NCBI RefSeq assembly: GCF_017114985.1
Contig: NZ_JABXKP010000078.1
Span: forward strand, 1 to 64,000
DNA length: 64,000 nucleotides
Origin: Nostoc sp. JL33
Lineage (GTDB): Bacteria; Cyanobacteriota; Cyanobacteriia; Cyanobacteriales; Nostocaceae
Direction of reading: 5' to 3'
The notes under the pieces are model-generated. The model ran no database searches. It was not told the origin of the DNA and saw nothing but the letters and a program-made list of their open reading frames with translations. The position numbers and the translations under genes were made by a program. Numbering within the stretch: position 1 is the stretch's first letter; the number at the start of each line of letters is the position of its first letter. Shown piece by piece: positions 45,111-54,900 of the stretch.

Positions 45111-45332
45111 TCAGGAATCAGAATCAAGACGCTCTCTACCAGACGCTACGCGTAGCTTCTCTGTATGAGTACGCAGACTCGCTCTCCGTGGCGCGATCAG
45201 TATTAAAGTAAAACGGTATAAGCCCTGTTTACAACTGGTGCAGTCACAGTTCTGACATAACTTGGTAATAGCTTTGTCAATAAGACGTGCAATGGTGAGT
45301 AAGGATGAAATTAACCCTAACTCTAGTGACAC
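45111..45332 (-). CDS. Possible small Cys-rich protein with repeat-derived tail
   Basis: 73 codons from GTG 45332. The first 40 residues (SLELGLISSLLTIARLIDKA, then ITKLCQNCDCTSCKQG) look like a genuine helical segment followed by a CxxCxCxxC cluster that could bind a metal. The C-terminal third is encoded by a dispersed repeat (CGCCACGGAGAGCGAG...), so the original stop may have been lost. No convincing ribosome-binding site. Low confidence. Confidence 0.38.
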   Translation of the reverse strand: MSLELGLISSLLTIARLIDKAITKLCQNCDCTSCKQGLYRFTLILIAPRRASLRTHTEKLRVASGRERLDSDS

Positions 45333-45334
45333 AC

Positions 45335-45355
45335 AAGGCAGGATTTACCTGCCTT
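45335..45355. terminator. Small perfect hairpin, possible terminator
   Basis: AAGGCAGG, ATTTA loop, CCTGCCTT. The flanking T-runs are weak on both strands, so orientation and function are uncertain. Confidence 0.35.
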
Positions 45356-45601
45356 ATTTCATGTTTAGGGCTAAAACACCACTTCATTAGCAGCTTTTGT
45401 CTGTGCCAAATATGAATGTTAAAGACGTTTTTAGAATTACCAAATGGTATTTCCTTGGGTGACAACACGCTGCGCTAACACACGATACCAGTGTATTGTA
45501 TGAAATGCCATCCAAGTGGCATATCTTAGTCACAAAAACGTCACTGGCATAAGTTAATCTGTCGATATTTGATTAAAAGTAAATTATTTACGCCTGATAT
45601 C

Positions 45602-46504
45602 ATGATGCTTTCTTTGGCGGTGGCGAGTGCAGTCTGTGGCAACGGTAGCGAAGTAAATCTAGACTTTGCTAACTTTAGCTGGATTGACGTGATTATTTTA
45701 GGCATCGTTCAGGGAATTACAGAACTACTGCCAATTAGCAGTACTGCTCATTTGCGGATAGTGCCAACTTTACTAGGACTGAAAGATCCGGGGTCTGCTT
45801 TTTCGGCAGCAATGCAGTTAGCTAGCTTGACTGCTGTTTTAGTCTATTTTTGGCAAGACTTAAAAAAATTAACCGGGGAGACAGTTAGAGCAATTAGCAG
45901 ACAAGACTATCAATCTAGTTCTTTGCAACTGATGTTAGGTTTATTGATAGGAACTTTTCCCATTGCTGTGGCTGGTGTGCTACTCAAACCAATTCTTAAC
46001 GCCTGCAACTCACCAATACGAGGGTTAGTAGTTATCGGTGCGGCTTCAATTATTATGTCAGGATTGCTGGCGATCGCCGAAAAACGCGGAGGACGCGATC
46101 GCACTTTCGACAACCTCACCCTCTGGGATGGCATTTGGGTAGGGGTTGCTCAAGCTTTTGCCCTCATCCCTGGCGTTTCTCGCTCCGGTTCCACTCTCAC
46201 CGCCGGGTTATTTTTGGGCATGAAACGGGAGACATCTGCCCGCTTTTCTTTTTTGTTGGGCTTACCAGCCGTGATTTTGGCAGGTGCTGTAGAACTCCAC
46301 ACTCTTACGAAAGCCGGACTGAGTGTGGCTGGTTGGTTGACTTTGTTGGTGGGCTTAATCTCCGCCAGCATTTCCGCTTTTCTGGCAATTTGGGGACTCC
46401 TACGCTACCTGGAAAAACACAGTACCTTGATTTTTATTTTCTACCGCTTGGCGATGGGTGTATTTTTGATAGTTGCTGTGATGGCTGGTTGGTTGCAAAA
46501 TTGA
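45602..46504 (+). CDS. uppP: Undecaprenyl-diphosphatase (UppP/BacA)
   Basis: 300 residues from ATG 45602 (TTG 45569 and ATG 45605 are alternatives). It recycles undecaprenyl pyrophosphate to the monophosphate used as carrier for peptidoglycan and other glycans. Motifs: VQGITELLPISSTAHL (about 42-57) and PGVSRSGSTLTAGLFLGM (about 194-211), both catalytic. About eight membrane helices. An N-terminal extension of about 30 residues contains a hydrophobic stretch before the conserved WIDVIILG. Together with MurG and the lipid-linked sugar block it uses the same carrier pool. Confidence 0.94.
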   Translation: MMLSLAVASAVCGNGSEVNLDFANFSWIDVIILGIVQGITELLPISSTAHLRIVPTLLGLKDPGSAFSAAMQLASLTAVLVYFWQDLKKLTGETVRAISRQDYQSSSLQLMLGLLIGTFPIAVAGVLLKPILNACNSPIRGLVVIGAASIIMSGLLAIAEKRGGRDRTFDNLTLWDGIWVGVAQAFALIPGVSRSGSTLTAGLFLGMKRETSARFSFLLGLPAVILAGAVELHTLTKAGLSVAGWLTLLVGLISASISAFLAIWGLLRYLEKHSTLIFIFYRLAMGVFLIVAVMAGWLQN

Positions 46505-46634
46505 TTTTAAATGATAATGGGGTATTAATAGCATCAGAACAGAAAACTAGGATCATCGGTATTATATGAATAATCCAAAAGTTTTTCGGCACTGAAACCC
46601 TTGTTTTATCTTGAAATGAAATTGGTATGACGAT

Positions 46635-47327
46635 ATGGACATAAACCCGATTGACTCGGTTGAGCCGGAAGACGATGAACCCGAAACGTCAGCTAACCGT
46701 GAAAAACGCAAAAGTAGTCTAAATAGTGCTGTTGCAATTGCAGTTGCATTGATTGCAACCTTTATGGGAATCTGCAATGTCAAAGACGATAATCTGGTTC
46801 AGGCAATGCAGCAAGCTCAAGCAAATAAAATTGATGATTGGGCGTTATACCAGTCTCGTAATATTCGTGAAGAAATAGCCAAATCAAATGTGACTCAACT
46901 GAAATTACAATCTGTTTCTCAATCTTCTGCTGTCAGGGCTGACTATGAAAAACAGATTGCGGCTTATCAAGTATTGGCTGATCAAGAAGACCAGAAAAAG
47001 CAGGAACAGAAGCTAGTTGCCGAAAAAGATCAAACAACCTATGACCAGCTTAATTACCATGACGACCAGTTTGACCTAGCTGATGCCTCCTTATCGCTTT
47101 CTGTCTCGCTATTTGCCATCACATCTCTATCTCAGAAAAAATGGTTGTTCTACCTCGCCTTGCTTCCAACTATATTTGGCTTGGTCATGGGGTTATCTGG
47201 ATTATTAAATTGGCAACTACACCCCGATGCCTTGACCAAATTACTATCGGAAAACTTCTTAGAAAAGCCAGCCGAAAAAAAAATAGCGCTTTCCACTCGC
47301 ACTTCCCCAAATCTGAAAGTCTTGTGA
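46635..47327 (+). CDS. DUF4337 family membrane protein
   Basis: 230 residues. Three hydrophobic segments (about 31-47, 147-160 and 166-192) flank a long central helical region with the DUF4337 signature NKIDDWALYQSRNIRE (about 67-82). The N-terminus is very acidic. Function of the family is unknown. Spaced about 130 bp after uppP, same strand. Confidence 0.82.
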   Translation: MDINPIDSVEPEDDEPETSANREKRKSSLNSAVAIAVALIATFMGICNVKDDNLVQAMQQAQANKIDDWALYQSRNIREEIAKSNVTQLKLQSVSQSSAVRADYEKQIAAYQVLADQEDQKKQEQKLVAEKDQTTYDQLNYHDDQFDLADASLSLSVSLFAITSLSQKKWLFYLALLPTIFGLVMGLSGLLNWQLHPDALTKLLSENFLEKPAEKKIALSTRTSPNLKVL

Positions 47328-47346
47328 ATTGATTGATTAAGAACAT

Positions 47347-47462
47347 TAGACATCTCCAGAAATTAGATATGCGTTACCCAAAACCCTTGTAGAGACGTAG
47401 CACTGCTACGTCTCTACATTGCACTGCTACGTCAAAACAATTCTTTTTCACTCCTATGTCTA
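47347..47462 (+). mobile_element. MITE-1 copy C (left end degenerate)
   Basis: 116 bp; the right end CACTCCTATGTCTA is intact, the left end has decayed to TAGACATCTCCAG. Internal hairpin partly duplicated. Confidence 0.75.
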
Positions 47463-47542
47463 TTGTGATTCTTCCCCATTCCCTACGATAAACTGGGAGA
47501 ATAAACTTGCATTAGCTGTACTTAAACTAGTTTGTCTTCATA

Positions 47543-48781
47543 ATGGTTTCTACCTTTCCCAATCCCTCTTCTGTTGACCTATCTCGCATCCGACTGGCAA
47601 TCCGTTCATTGCAACCGCAATTGGTAGAGTGGCGGCGGCGATTGCATCAACAACCAGAGTTGGGTTTTCAAGAAAAACTGACGGCTGAGTTTGTATCACA
47701 AAAGCTGCAAGAATGGGGAATTGAGCATCAAACTGGCATTGCCCACACTGGCATTGTTGCCACCATCAAAGGCAACAAACTCCCCACTCCCGACTCCCCA
47801 CTCCCGACTTCCCAAGTTTTAGCGATTCGGGCAGATATGGATGCTTTGCCAATCCAAGAACTCAACGAAGTGCCGTACAAATCGCAGCATGATGGAGTGA
47901 TGCACGCTTGTGGACATGATGGACATACTGCGATCGCTTTAGGCACAGCTTACCATCTCCAGCAGCATCGCCAAGATTTCTCTGGTACCGTGAAAATTAT
48001 CTTTCAGCCAGCAGAAGAATCACCAGGAGGCGCAAAGCCGATGATTGAAGCTGGAGTTCTGAAAAATCCTGATGTTGACGCGATTATTGGTTTGCACTTG
48101 TGGAATAATTTGCCCTTGGGAACAGTGGGTGTGCGGGCTGGGGCGTTGATGGCAGCTGTGGAGTGCTTTAACTGCACAATTTTGGGCAAAGGTGGACACG
48201 GCGCACTACCCCATCAAACTGTTGACTCCGTTGTGGTTGCTGCCCAAATCGTAAATGCTTTGCAAACCATTGTCGCTCGGAATGTTAATCCCATCGATTC
48301 AGCTGTGGTAACGGTGGGCGAACTTCATGCTGGAACCAAGCGGAATGTGATTGCTGATACAGCGAGAATGAGTGCCACTGTTAGGTATTTTAATCCTAGT
48401 TTTAAAGGCTTTTTTCATCAGCGCGTCGAGCAGATTATTGCCGGAATTTGTCAAAGTCAAGGTGCGAATTATGACTTAGAATATTGGTCACTTTATCCAC
48501 CAGTCATAAATGATATTAAGATGGCAGAATTGGTGCGAACTGTAGCAGAAGAAGTGGTAGAAACCCCGATGGGGATTGTACCAGAATGCCAAACTATGGC
48601 TGCGGAAGATATGTCATTCTTCTTGCAAGAAGTACCTGGTTGCTATTTCTTTTTAGGTTCTGCTAACCCAGCGAAAGACCTAGCATATCCACATCATCAT
48701 CCCCGGTTTGATTTTGACGAAACCGCCTTGGCAATGGGTGTAGAAATGTTTGTTAGATGCGTGGAAAGCTACTTGAATTGA
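47543..48781 (+). CDS. M20 family amidohydrolase (N-acyl-amino acid / hippurate hydrolase type)
   Basis: 412 residues. Metal ligands of the di-zinc site: MHACGHDGHTA (about 116-126), PAEE (about 155-158, with catalytic Glu), and the C-terminal EDMSFFLQ and HHPRFDFDE. Family members hydrolyse N-acyl amino acids, hippurate or indole acetyl amino acids. A low-complexity insertion, LPTPDSPLPTS (about residues 79-89), is encoded by ACTCCCC/ACTCCCG heptamers just before the conserved LAIRADMDALP strand. It is in frame, so the enzyme may remain active. Confidence 0.9.
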   Translation: MVSTFPNPSSVDLSRIRLAIRSLQPQLVEWRRRLHQQPELGFQEKLTAEFVSQKLQEWGIEHQTGIAHTGIVATIKGNKLPTPDSPLPTSQVLAIRADMDALPIQELNEVPYKSQHDGVMHACGHDGHTAIALGTAYHLQQHRQDFSGTVKIIFQPAEESPGGAKPMIEAGVLKNPDVDAIIGLHLWNNLPLGTVGVRAGALMAAVECFNCTILGKGGHGALPHQTVDSVVVAAQIVNALQTIVARNVNPIDSAVVTVGELHAGTKRNVIADTARMSATVRYFNPSFKGFFHQRVEQIIAGICQSQGANYDLEYWSLYPPVINDIKMAELVRTVAEEVVETPMGIVPECQTMAAEDMSFFLQEVPGCYFFLGSANPAKDLAYPHHHPRFDFDETALAMGVEMFVRCVESYLN

Positions 48782-48818
48782 GTGGGTGTAATCTTGATCA
48801 TAACTTGCGCGATCGCAT

Positions 48819-48912
48819 TAGACATAGGCGTGAAATTAAATATGTGTTATCTAGAACCCTTGTAGAGACGTAGCAATGCTACGTCTCTACATTCTTTTCA
48901 CTCCTATGTCTA
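48819..48912 (+). mobile_element. MITE-1 copy D
   Basis: 94 bp with intact ends TAGACATAGGCGTGAAA and CACTCCTATGTCTA, internal GTAGAGACGTAGCAATGC hairpin. It lies 37 bp after the amidohydrolase gene. Confidence 0.85.
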
Positions 48913-48966
48913 TTATCCAAGAAGCTTTTTTACGCGGTTTATATTTTTGAAAAAATCTGAGTATAT

Positions 48967-49043
48967 GTAGGGTGTGTTAGCACGGAGTCCGTAACGCACC
49001 AAAACCTTCCAGTCGTGCCGTACTTTCGTCTAACGCACCCTAC
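48967..49043. repeat. Inverted repeat GTAGGGTGTGTTAG ... CTAACGCACCCTAC
   Basis: Fourteen-base arms with one mismatch about 49 bp apart, of the common cyanobacterial intergenic type. Could form a large hairpin between the amidohydrolase and kinase genes. Confidence 0.7.
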
Positions 49044-49136
49044 GGGTATTTCAAAAATCAAATATGAGTCTTATATTGGAAATTATTTGGGCATCTTAAA
49101 CTTAAAGCGATCAAAATTCAATCCAGGTTCATTAAG

Positions 49137-50972
49137 ATGCTACCAACTCAACTAGTTTCATCGAATAATGGTTCTAGCCATTCACCCAAGCCCTTAAATA
49201 GCTTAAAGCTATGCAGAGATAAATTTAGTCAGTGGCTGAACAACCTGAAAGTTGGTCAAAAAATTACCCTTGGGTATACTGTAGTGTTAGGTATTGCCGT
49301 TGTTGGCACGGCAACGGGAATTTTGATTAGTGAACACTATCAAAATTTAGCTTACAAGCAAGAAAAATATAGCCAGGAAGAGATAAACTCACTCCATCGC
49401 TTGCAAATTAATATTTTGGAGTCGCGCATATCTCAACAAAAGCTCAATTCTCTTGTCCAACAACCAGAAGAGTTTCAACAAGAATATACCTATTTGCTTA
49501 AACATCTGGCTAACCTCAAGCAGACTTGGGCTGAAGCTAAAAATTTTATCACTACAAATTCAGCAATCGACGGAGAACACGGTCAAGTTCTTAAGCATTT
49601 TATAGAAGCCAATACAGGTATTGTAGAGGAATACGTGAAAGGAATAGAGCAGACAGTAGAGCAAATTGGCTTATCTAAACTCAAATCAACAGTAGCAATC
49701 GAGAAGGGTGAAACATTACTCTTTAATTTTACCAATAGCCCTCTAGCACTCAAATTGGATAGTATTTCCAGTAAATTGGACAAGCAGGTTGAAGTTTCTT
49801 CTCAAGAACTTAGAACAGCAAAAAAAGATGCCAATAAAGCAGATATTCTTCGCCTCCAGATTATTGCGGTGAGTATGTTATTTTCGGTTGCGATCGCCTC
49901 TATAATAGCTATTTACACTAATCGGATAATTACTCATCCTTTAGAAGCCACGACTAGAATAGCTCAACAAGCTACCTTGGAAGAAAATTTTGATCTGCAA
50001 GCCTCCGTGACAACCAAAGATGAAGTCGGGATATTAGCAACTTCTTTGAACAATCTAATCCAGCGAGTTAAACAATTATTACAAGAGCAAGAGGTTAAAA
50101 ATCAATATCTCCAACACACTCTGCAAGAACTCCATAAGTCCCAAGCACAGTTAATTCAGAGTGAAAAAATGTCGAGTTTGGGTCAACTTGTGGCTGGGGT
50201 TGCACATGAAATTAATAACCCCGTCAACTTTATTCATGGGAATCTTGGTTATGCCATTGAATACGCCCAAGATTTACTGCGACTACTACAACTTTATCAG
50301 CAGCACTATCCTAATCCTCCAAAAGAAATTCAACAAGAAATTGAAGCAAGCGATCTTAATTTTATTTCTGAAGACTTTATTAAACTGCTTAAATCTATGG
50401 AGATTGGGACGAAACGTATTCGAGAAATAGTGCTGTTGCTACGTAATTTCTCACGTTTGGATGAAGCGGAATTTAAAAAAGTAGATATTCACGAAGGTAT
50501 TGACAGTACCTTAATGATTCTGCAAAATCGCTTGAACGCAAAACCAGATAGCCCAGCTATTGAAGTCATCAAAAACTATGGTCAATTACCTGATATTGAA
50601 TGCTATGCTGGTCAACTCAATCAGGTATTTATGAATTTAATAACAAATGCCATTGATGCCCTAGAGTCGGAAGCGCTCCTCTCTAATCCTATGATTAGTA
50701 TTCATACTAAGGTTATTAGTGATAATTGGGTAGCAATTCACATTACTGATAATGCATCGGGGATAGAGTCAAAAATTGCAGAAAAAATTTTTGACCCCTT
50801 CTTTAGTACTAAACCTGTAGGCAAAGGCACCGGATTAGGTTTATCTATCAGCTACCAAATTATCACAAAACATGCTGGGGAATTAAAGTGTTATTCTGCA
50901 CCAGGAGAAGGAGCAGAATTTGTGATTCAGATTCCTATAAAACATAAAGATTGCGCTACCGTTGATAAATAA
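49137..50972 (+). CDS. Sensor histidine kinase with HAMP domain
   Basis: 611 residues. TM1 (about 43-62), an extracytoplasmic helical sensor region (about 63-240), TM2 (about 243-263), HAMP (about 264-320), coiled coil, HisKA with phospho-His in VAGVAHEINNPVNF (about 355-368), N box MNLITNAIDAL (about 499), and GKGTGLGLSIS (about 562). The HEINNP form belongs to the NtrB-like/cyanobacterial class. Catalytic motifs intact. No response regulator adjoins it, so it is an orphan kinase here. Confidence 0.94.
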   Translation: MLPTQLVSSNNGSSHSPKPLNSLKLCRDKFSQWLNNLKVGQKITLGYTVVLGIAVVGTATGILISEHYQNLAYKQEKYSQEEINSLHRLQINILESRISQQKLNSLVQQPEEFQQEYTYLLKHLANLKQTWAEAKNFITTNSAIDGEHGQVLKHFIEANTGIVEEYVKGIEQTVEQIGLSKLKSTVAIEKGETLLFNFTNSPLALKLDSISSKLDKQVEVSSQELRTAKKDANKADILRLQIIAVSMLFSVAIASIIAIYTNRIITHPLEATTRIAQQATLEENFDLQASVTTKDEVGILATSLNNLIQRVKQLLQEQEVKNQYLQHTLQELHKSQAQLIQSEKMSSLGQLVAGVAHEINNPVNFIHGNLGYAIEYAQDLLRLLQLYQQHYPNPPKEIQQEIEASDLNFISEDFIKLLKSMEIGTKRIREIVLLLRNFSRLDEAEFKKVDIHEGIDSTLMILQNRLNAKPDSPAIEVIKNYGQLPDIECYAGQLNQVFMNLITNAIDALESEALLSNPMISIHTKVISDNWVAIHITDNASGIESKIAEKIFDPFFSTKPVGKGTGLGLSISYQIITKHAGELKCYSAPGEGAEFVIQIPIKHKDCATVDK

Positions 50973-51597
50973 AATAGGATTCTCCTATGAAATGCCTCCT
51001 TGCCCACCACCTCTACTTCATTACTTTGGCAAGAATACAGCACTTAAGATGCATATCATTAATATTCCCACGCTTACCCTCTCTGATGCCCCTTTGCTGC
51101 GACATCCGACCGATAGCGGTAATTCGTAATTCCTAATTAGAAAATTTAATCACGAATTAAAAGCTTACAATTACCAATTGTATTAATACCGATCTTTTGG
51201 TGTCTACTAGTCAACAAATTTGACTTTTTAAGCAAAAATTACTTTGATAAGGGACTGACAAATAAAAAAATATCCAATTATTTATTGTGGGGTGGGCATC
51301 TTGCCCGCCTTTGGTTATTGGGCGGGCAAGATGCCCACCCCACAAGATTGAATAATTTATTTCTTGGAAATCCATAACCGTTAAATTACTTAAATACTCT
51401 TATAAATATCTAAGCATTGTCAATATGGTTAGCGTCATTCTGGTAAAGTTATAGTTAATTTTATGACCTGCCAAGTAAAGTTTTTGCGTAGGCGTAGCCC
51501 ATCGTAGATATTGTGCTATTTTATAGGTTGTGTTGAGAAACCAAACCCAATATTTGCGTGTTTGTTGGATAAAGTTCGTCTTTAATAGAACTTAAAG
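50973..51597. other. Intergenic region with a long perfect hairpin
   Basis: No gene seen. The notable item is the 57-bp inverted repeat at 51287-51343. A TTCGTAATTCCTAATTAG-type repeat near 51120 and a GCGTAGGCGTAGCCCATCG repeat near 51485 also occur. Confidence 0.6.
51287..51343. repeat. Perfect 23-bp inverted repeat with 11-nt loop
   Basis: GTGGGGTGGGCATCTTGCCC... at 51287-51309 is matched exactly by its complement at 51321-51343. The arms are GC-rich; no T-run follows, so it is more a mobile or structural repeat than a terminator. Confidence 0.93.
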
Positions 51598-51807
51598 CAC
51601 GATGTTTCTTATCAAGATCACGATGTTTCTCATCAACATCACGATATTTCTCATCAACATCACGATGTTTCTTATCAACATCACGATGTTTCTCATCAAC
51701 ATCACGATATTTCGCATCAACATCACGATATTTCGCATCAACATCACGATGTTTCTTATCAACATCACGATATTTCGCATCAACATCACGATGTTTCTCA
51801 TCAACTT
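51598..51807. repeat. 21-bp tandem repeat array, 10 units
   Basis: Ten 21-bp units of CACGATGTTTCTCATCAACAT type. The array ends exactly where the inverted-repeat end of MITE-2 copy 2 starts (51808). Confidence 0.96.
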
Positions 51808-51954
51808 ATATCATGTCCGCTTGATTGCTTATTAAACCCGAAGAACCCCACCCCGCCAAAGCTACGCTTTGTCTCCCCTCCCCGCTTGCGGGGAGGGGCT
51901 GGGGGTGGGGTGTAATGACTGTGGTTAGCATAACTAATTATGCGGACATGATAT
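51808..51954. mobile_element. MITE-2 copy 2
   Basis: 147-bp element with perfect 13-bp ends ATATCATGTCCGC / GCGGACATGATAT. The centre contains a CCCCACCCCGCC ... GGGGTGGGGTG hairpin. It touches the 21-bp array on one side and lies 4 bp from the nifJ stop on the other. Confidence 0.85.
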
Positions 51955-51957
51955 TAG

Positions 51958-54900
51958 TCACTCTACATCACGCTTTGCCAGATATTGGTACATCTGCCAA
52001 CGTGCATCTACCTCAGATTGCGCTTGTTCTAACAAGTGCTTGGCAACGTCGGGTTTACTCTTAGTGAGCATTTTGAAGCGATTTTCTTGATACATCGAAT
52101 CTTCTACCGATTGCTTAGGCGATCGCATATCCAATTGCAAAGGATTTTTACCCTGGAGGAGCAACTCTGGATTATGCCGATACAGCAACCAACGACCTGA
52201 TTCTACCAGAGTTTTTTGATGATTCATCCCTGTGGTCATATCAATGCCGTGGGCTATGCAATGGCTGTAAGCAATAATCAGTGACGGGCCATCATAAGCC
52301 TCTGCTTCCAGAAATGCTTTGAGAGTATGTTCATCTCTAGCACCAAGAGCTACACTCGCTACGTAGACATTTCCGTAGGTCATGGCAATCATCCCTAAGT
52401 CTTTCTTAGGTGCAGGCTTACCACTGGCGGCATATTTAGCAACTGCTGCTCGTGGCGTAGCTTTAGAAGATTGACCGCCTGTATTAGAATAGACTTCTGT
52501 ATCCATGACTAAGATGTTGACATTTCGACCACTAGCAATTACATGATCGATGCCACCAAAGTCAATATCATAAGCCCAACCGTCACCACCAACAATCCAG
52601 ACGCTTTTTCTCACCAAGTAATTTGCAAGGGATTTGAGATTTTGGATTTGAGATTTTAGATTGGGATCGAGAGTTAGAATTTCATCTAACCTCTGCTGCA
52701 ACAGTTCTATCCTTTCGCGCTGTTCCCAAATGTCAGCCTCAGATTTTTGTTCAGCTTTCAGGATGGAATAGACAAGGTTTTCATCTATTTCACTCCCCAA
52801 CTGTTGCAATAATTCCGCCGCAAACTCAGCTTGTTTATCGAGAGAAAGACGGAAGCCAAAACCGAATTCGGCGTTATCTTCAAATAGATTATTAGACCAC
52901 GCGGGGCCGCGTCCTTGGGCGTTTGTTGTCCAAGGAGTTGTGGGAAGATTACCACCATAAATTGAAGAACAACCTGTAGCATTGGCGATGACGGCGCGAT
53001 CGCCAAACAATTGTGTTAATAATTTCAAGTAAGGTGTCTCACCACAACCTGCACAAGCACCAGAGAACTCAAATAAAGGTTCTTGCAGTTGTTGTTGGCG
53101 AATCTGGTTTAATTTTAGCGATCGCCTGTCAGGATTGGGTAAACTTAAGAAGAAATCCCAGTTTTTCCGCTCTTGCTCTTGTAAAGGCAGCTGCTGTGCC
53201 ATATTAATCGCTTTCCGCAATGGCTCAGATTTATCTTTAGCAGGGCAAATATTTACACAAATAGTGCATCCTGTGCAATCTTCTGGGGCAACTTGAATGG
53301 TAAATTTTTGATTGGCAAAGTCTTTATCTTTTGCACCCGTTGACTTGAAGCTTCCCGGTGCATTGACTAACTCATCTGCTTGATAAGCTTTTGCACGGAT
53401 GGCGCTATGGGGACAAACCATGACGCACTTACCGCATTGAACGCAGACATCCGGCTCCCACACAGGTATTTCTTCAGCAACGTTACGTTTTTCCCACTTG
53501 GCAGTACCTACGGGAAAAGTGCCATCAACGGGTAGTGTGCTAACAGGTAAGTCATCGCCTTCCCACACCATGATTTTGCCCAGAACTTCCCGCACAAATT
53601 CGGGAGCGGAGTCTAGCAATTTTGGATTTTGGATTTTGGATTTTGGATTGTTGATTCCCTGTGGGACATCTACTTTATGTAAGTTTTCTAAGGTGTTGTC
53701 TACAGCTTGCAAGTTCATGCGGACAACTTCTACACCTTTTTTACCATAAGTCTTGTCAATCGCTTGTTTGATTTTAGCGATCGCTTCTTCTTGCGGCAAG
53801 ACACCCGCTAAGGCAAAGAAGCATACCTGCATAATAGTGTTAATTCTTCCACCCATGCCACTTTCGCGGGCAACCTGGCTAGCATTGATTACGTATAACT
53901 TCAAATGCTTGTCAATAATTTGCTGCTGCACCTTCATCGGCAAATATTCCCAGACGGTATCTGCATCATAAGGACTGTTAAGCAGCAAAGTCGCCCCAGG
54001 AATAGCAGCCTTCAAAATATCTATGCGTTCCAGAAAACCCCAGTGATGACAACCAATAAAGTTAGCTTGGTCAATTAAATAGGTGGAGCGAATTGGCTCT
54101 TTACCGAAGCGTAGGTGAGAAACGGTCATTGAGCCAGATTTTTTGGAGTCAAAGACAAAGTAGCCTTGGGCGTAATTGTCGGTTTCTTCACCAATAATCT
54201 TGATAGAGTTTTTGTTAGCCCCAACTGTACCATCAGCACCCAACCCATAAAACATTGCCCGAACAACATTATCCGATTCTGTAGAAAAGTTAGGGTCAAA
54301 GCTTAGAGAAGTATGACTAACGTCGTCATTAATCCCAATAGTAAAGTGATTTTTTGGTTTAGCTTGGGCAAGGTTATCAAAAATGCCCTTCACCATCGCC
54401 GGAGTAAATTCTTTAGAAGAAAGACCGTAACGGCCACCCACAATTTTAGGGTATGAAAAAGTATTTTCTTCCCCTACCTCCCCTGCCTCCCCTGCTCCCC
54501 CTGCTCCCTTATCTCCCCACGCTTCATGAATTGCAGCCACAACATCTAAATATAAAGGCTCACCGGCGCTACCTGCTTCTTTGGTGCGGTCAAGAACAGC
54601 GATCGCTTTTACACTAGTTGGCAATACTGCAACAAACCTTTGAACATCAAAGGGGCGGTAAAGTCGCACTTTTACAACACCAAGTTTTTCACCACGCGCG
54701 TTAAGATAATCTACTGTTTCATGGACGGTTTCACAGCCTGAACCCATAATAACGATAATGCGATCGGCATCGTTAGCGCCATAATATTCATAGATTTTGT
54801 AATGCCTTCCCGTGCGTTCTCCAAATTCATCCATGATCCGCTGGACAATTTCTGGACAGGCATTGTAGTAAAGGTTAGCGCCTTCACGTCCTTGGAAGTA

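Noticed and set aside
51592..51835. Open frames reading MLMRNIV / MFLINIT repeats
   Set aside because: Translations of the 21-bp array on both strands, not genes.
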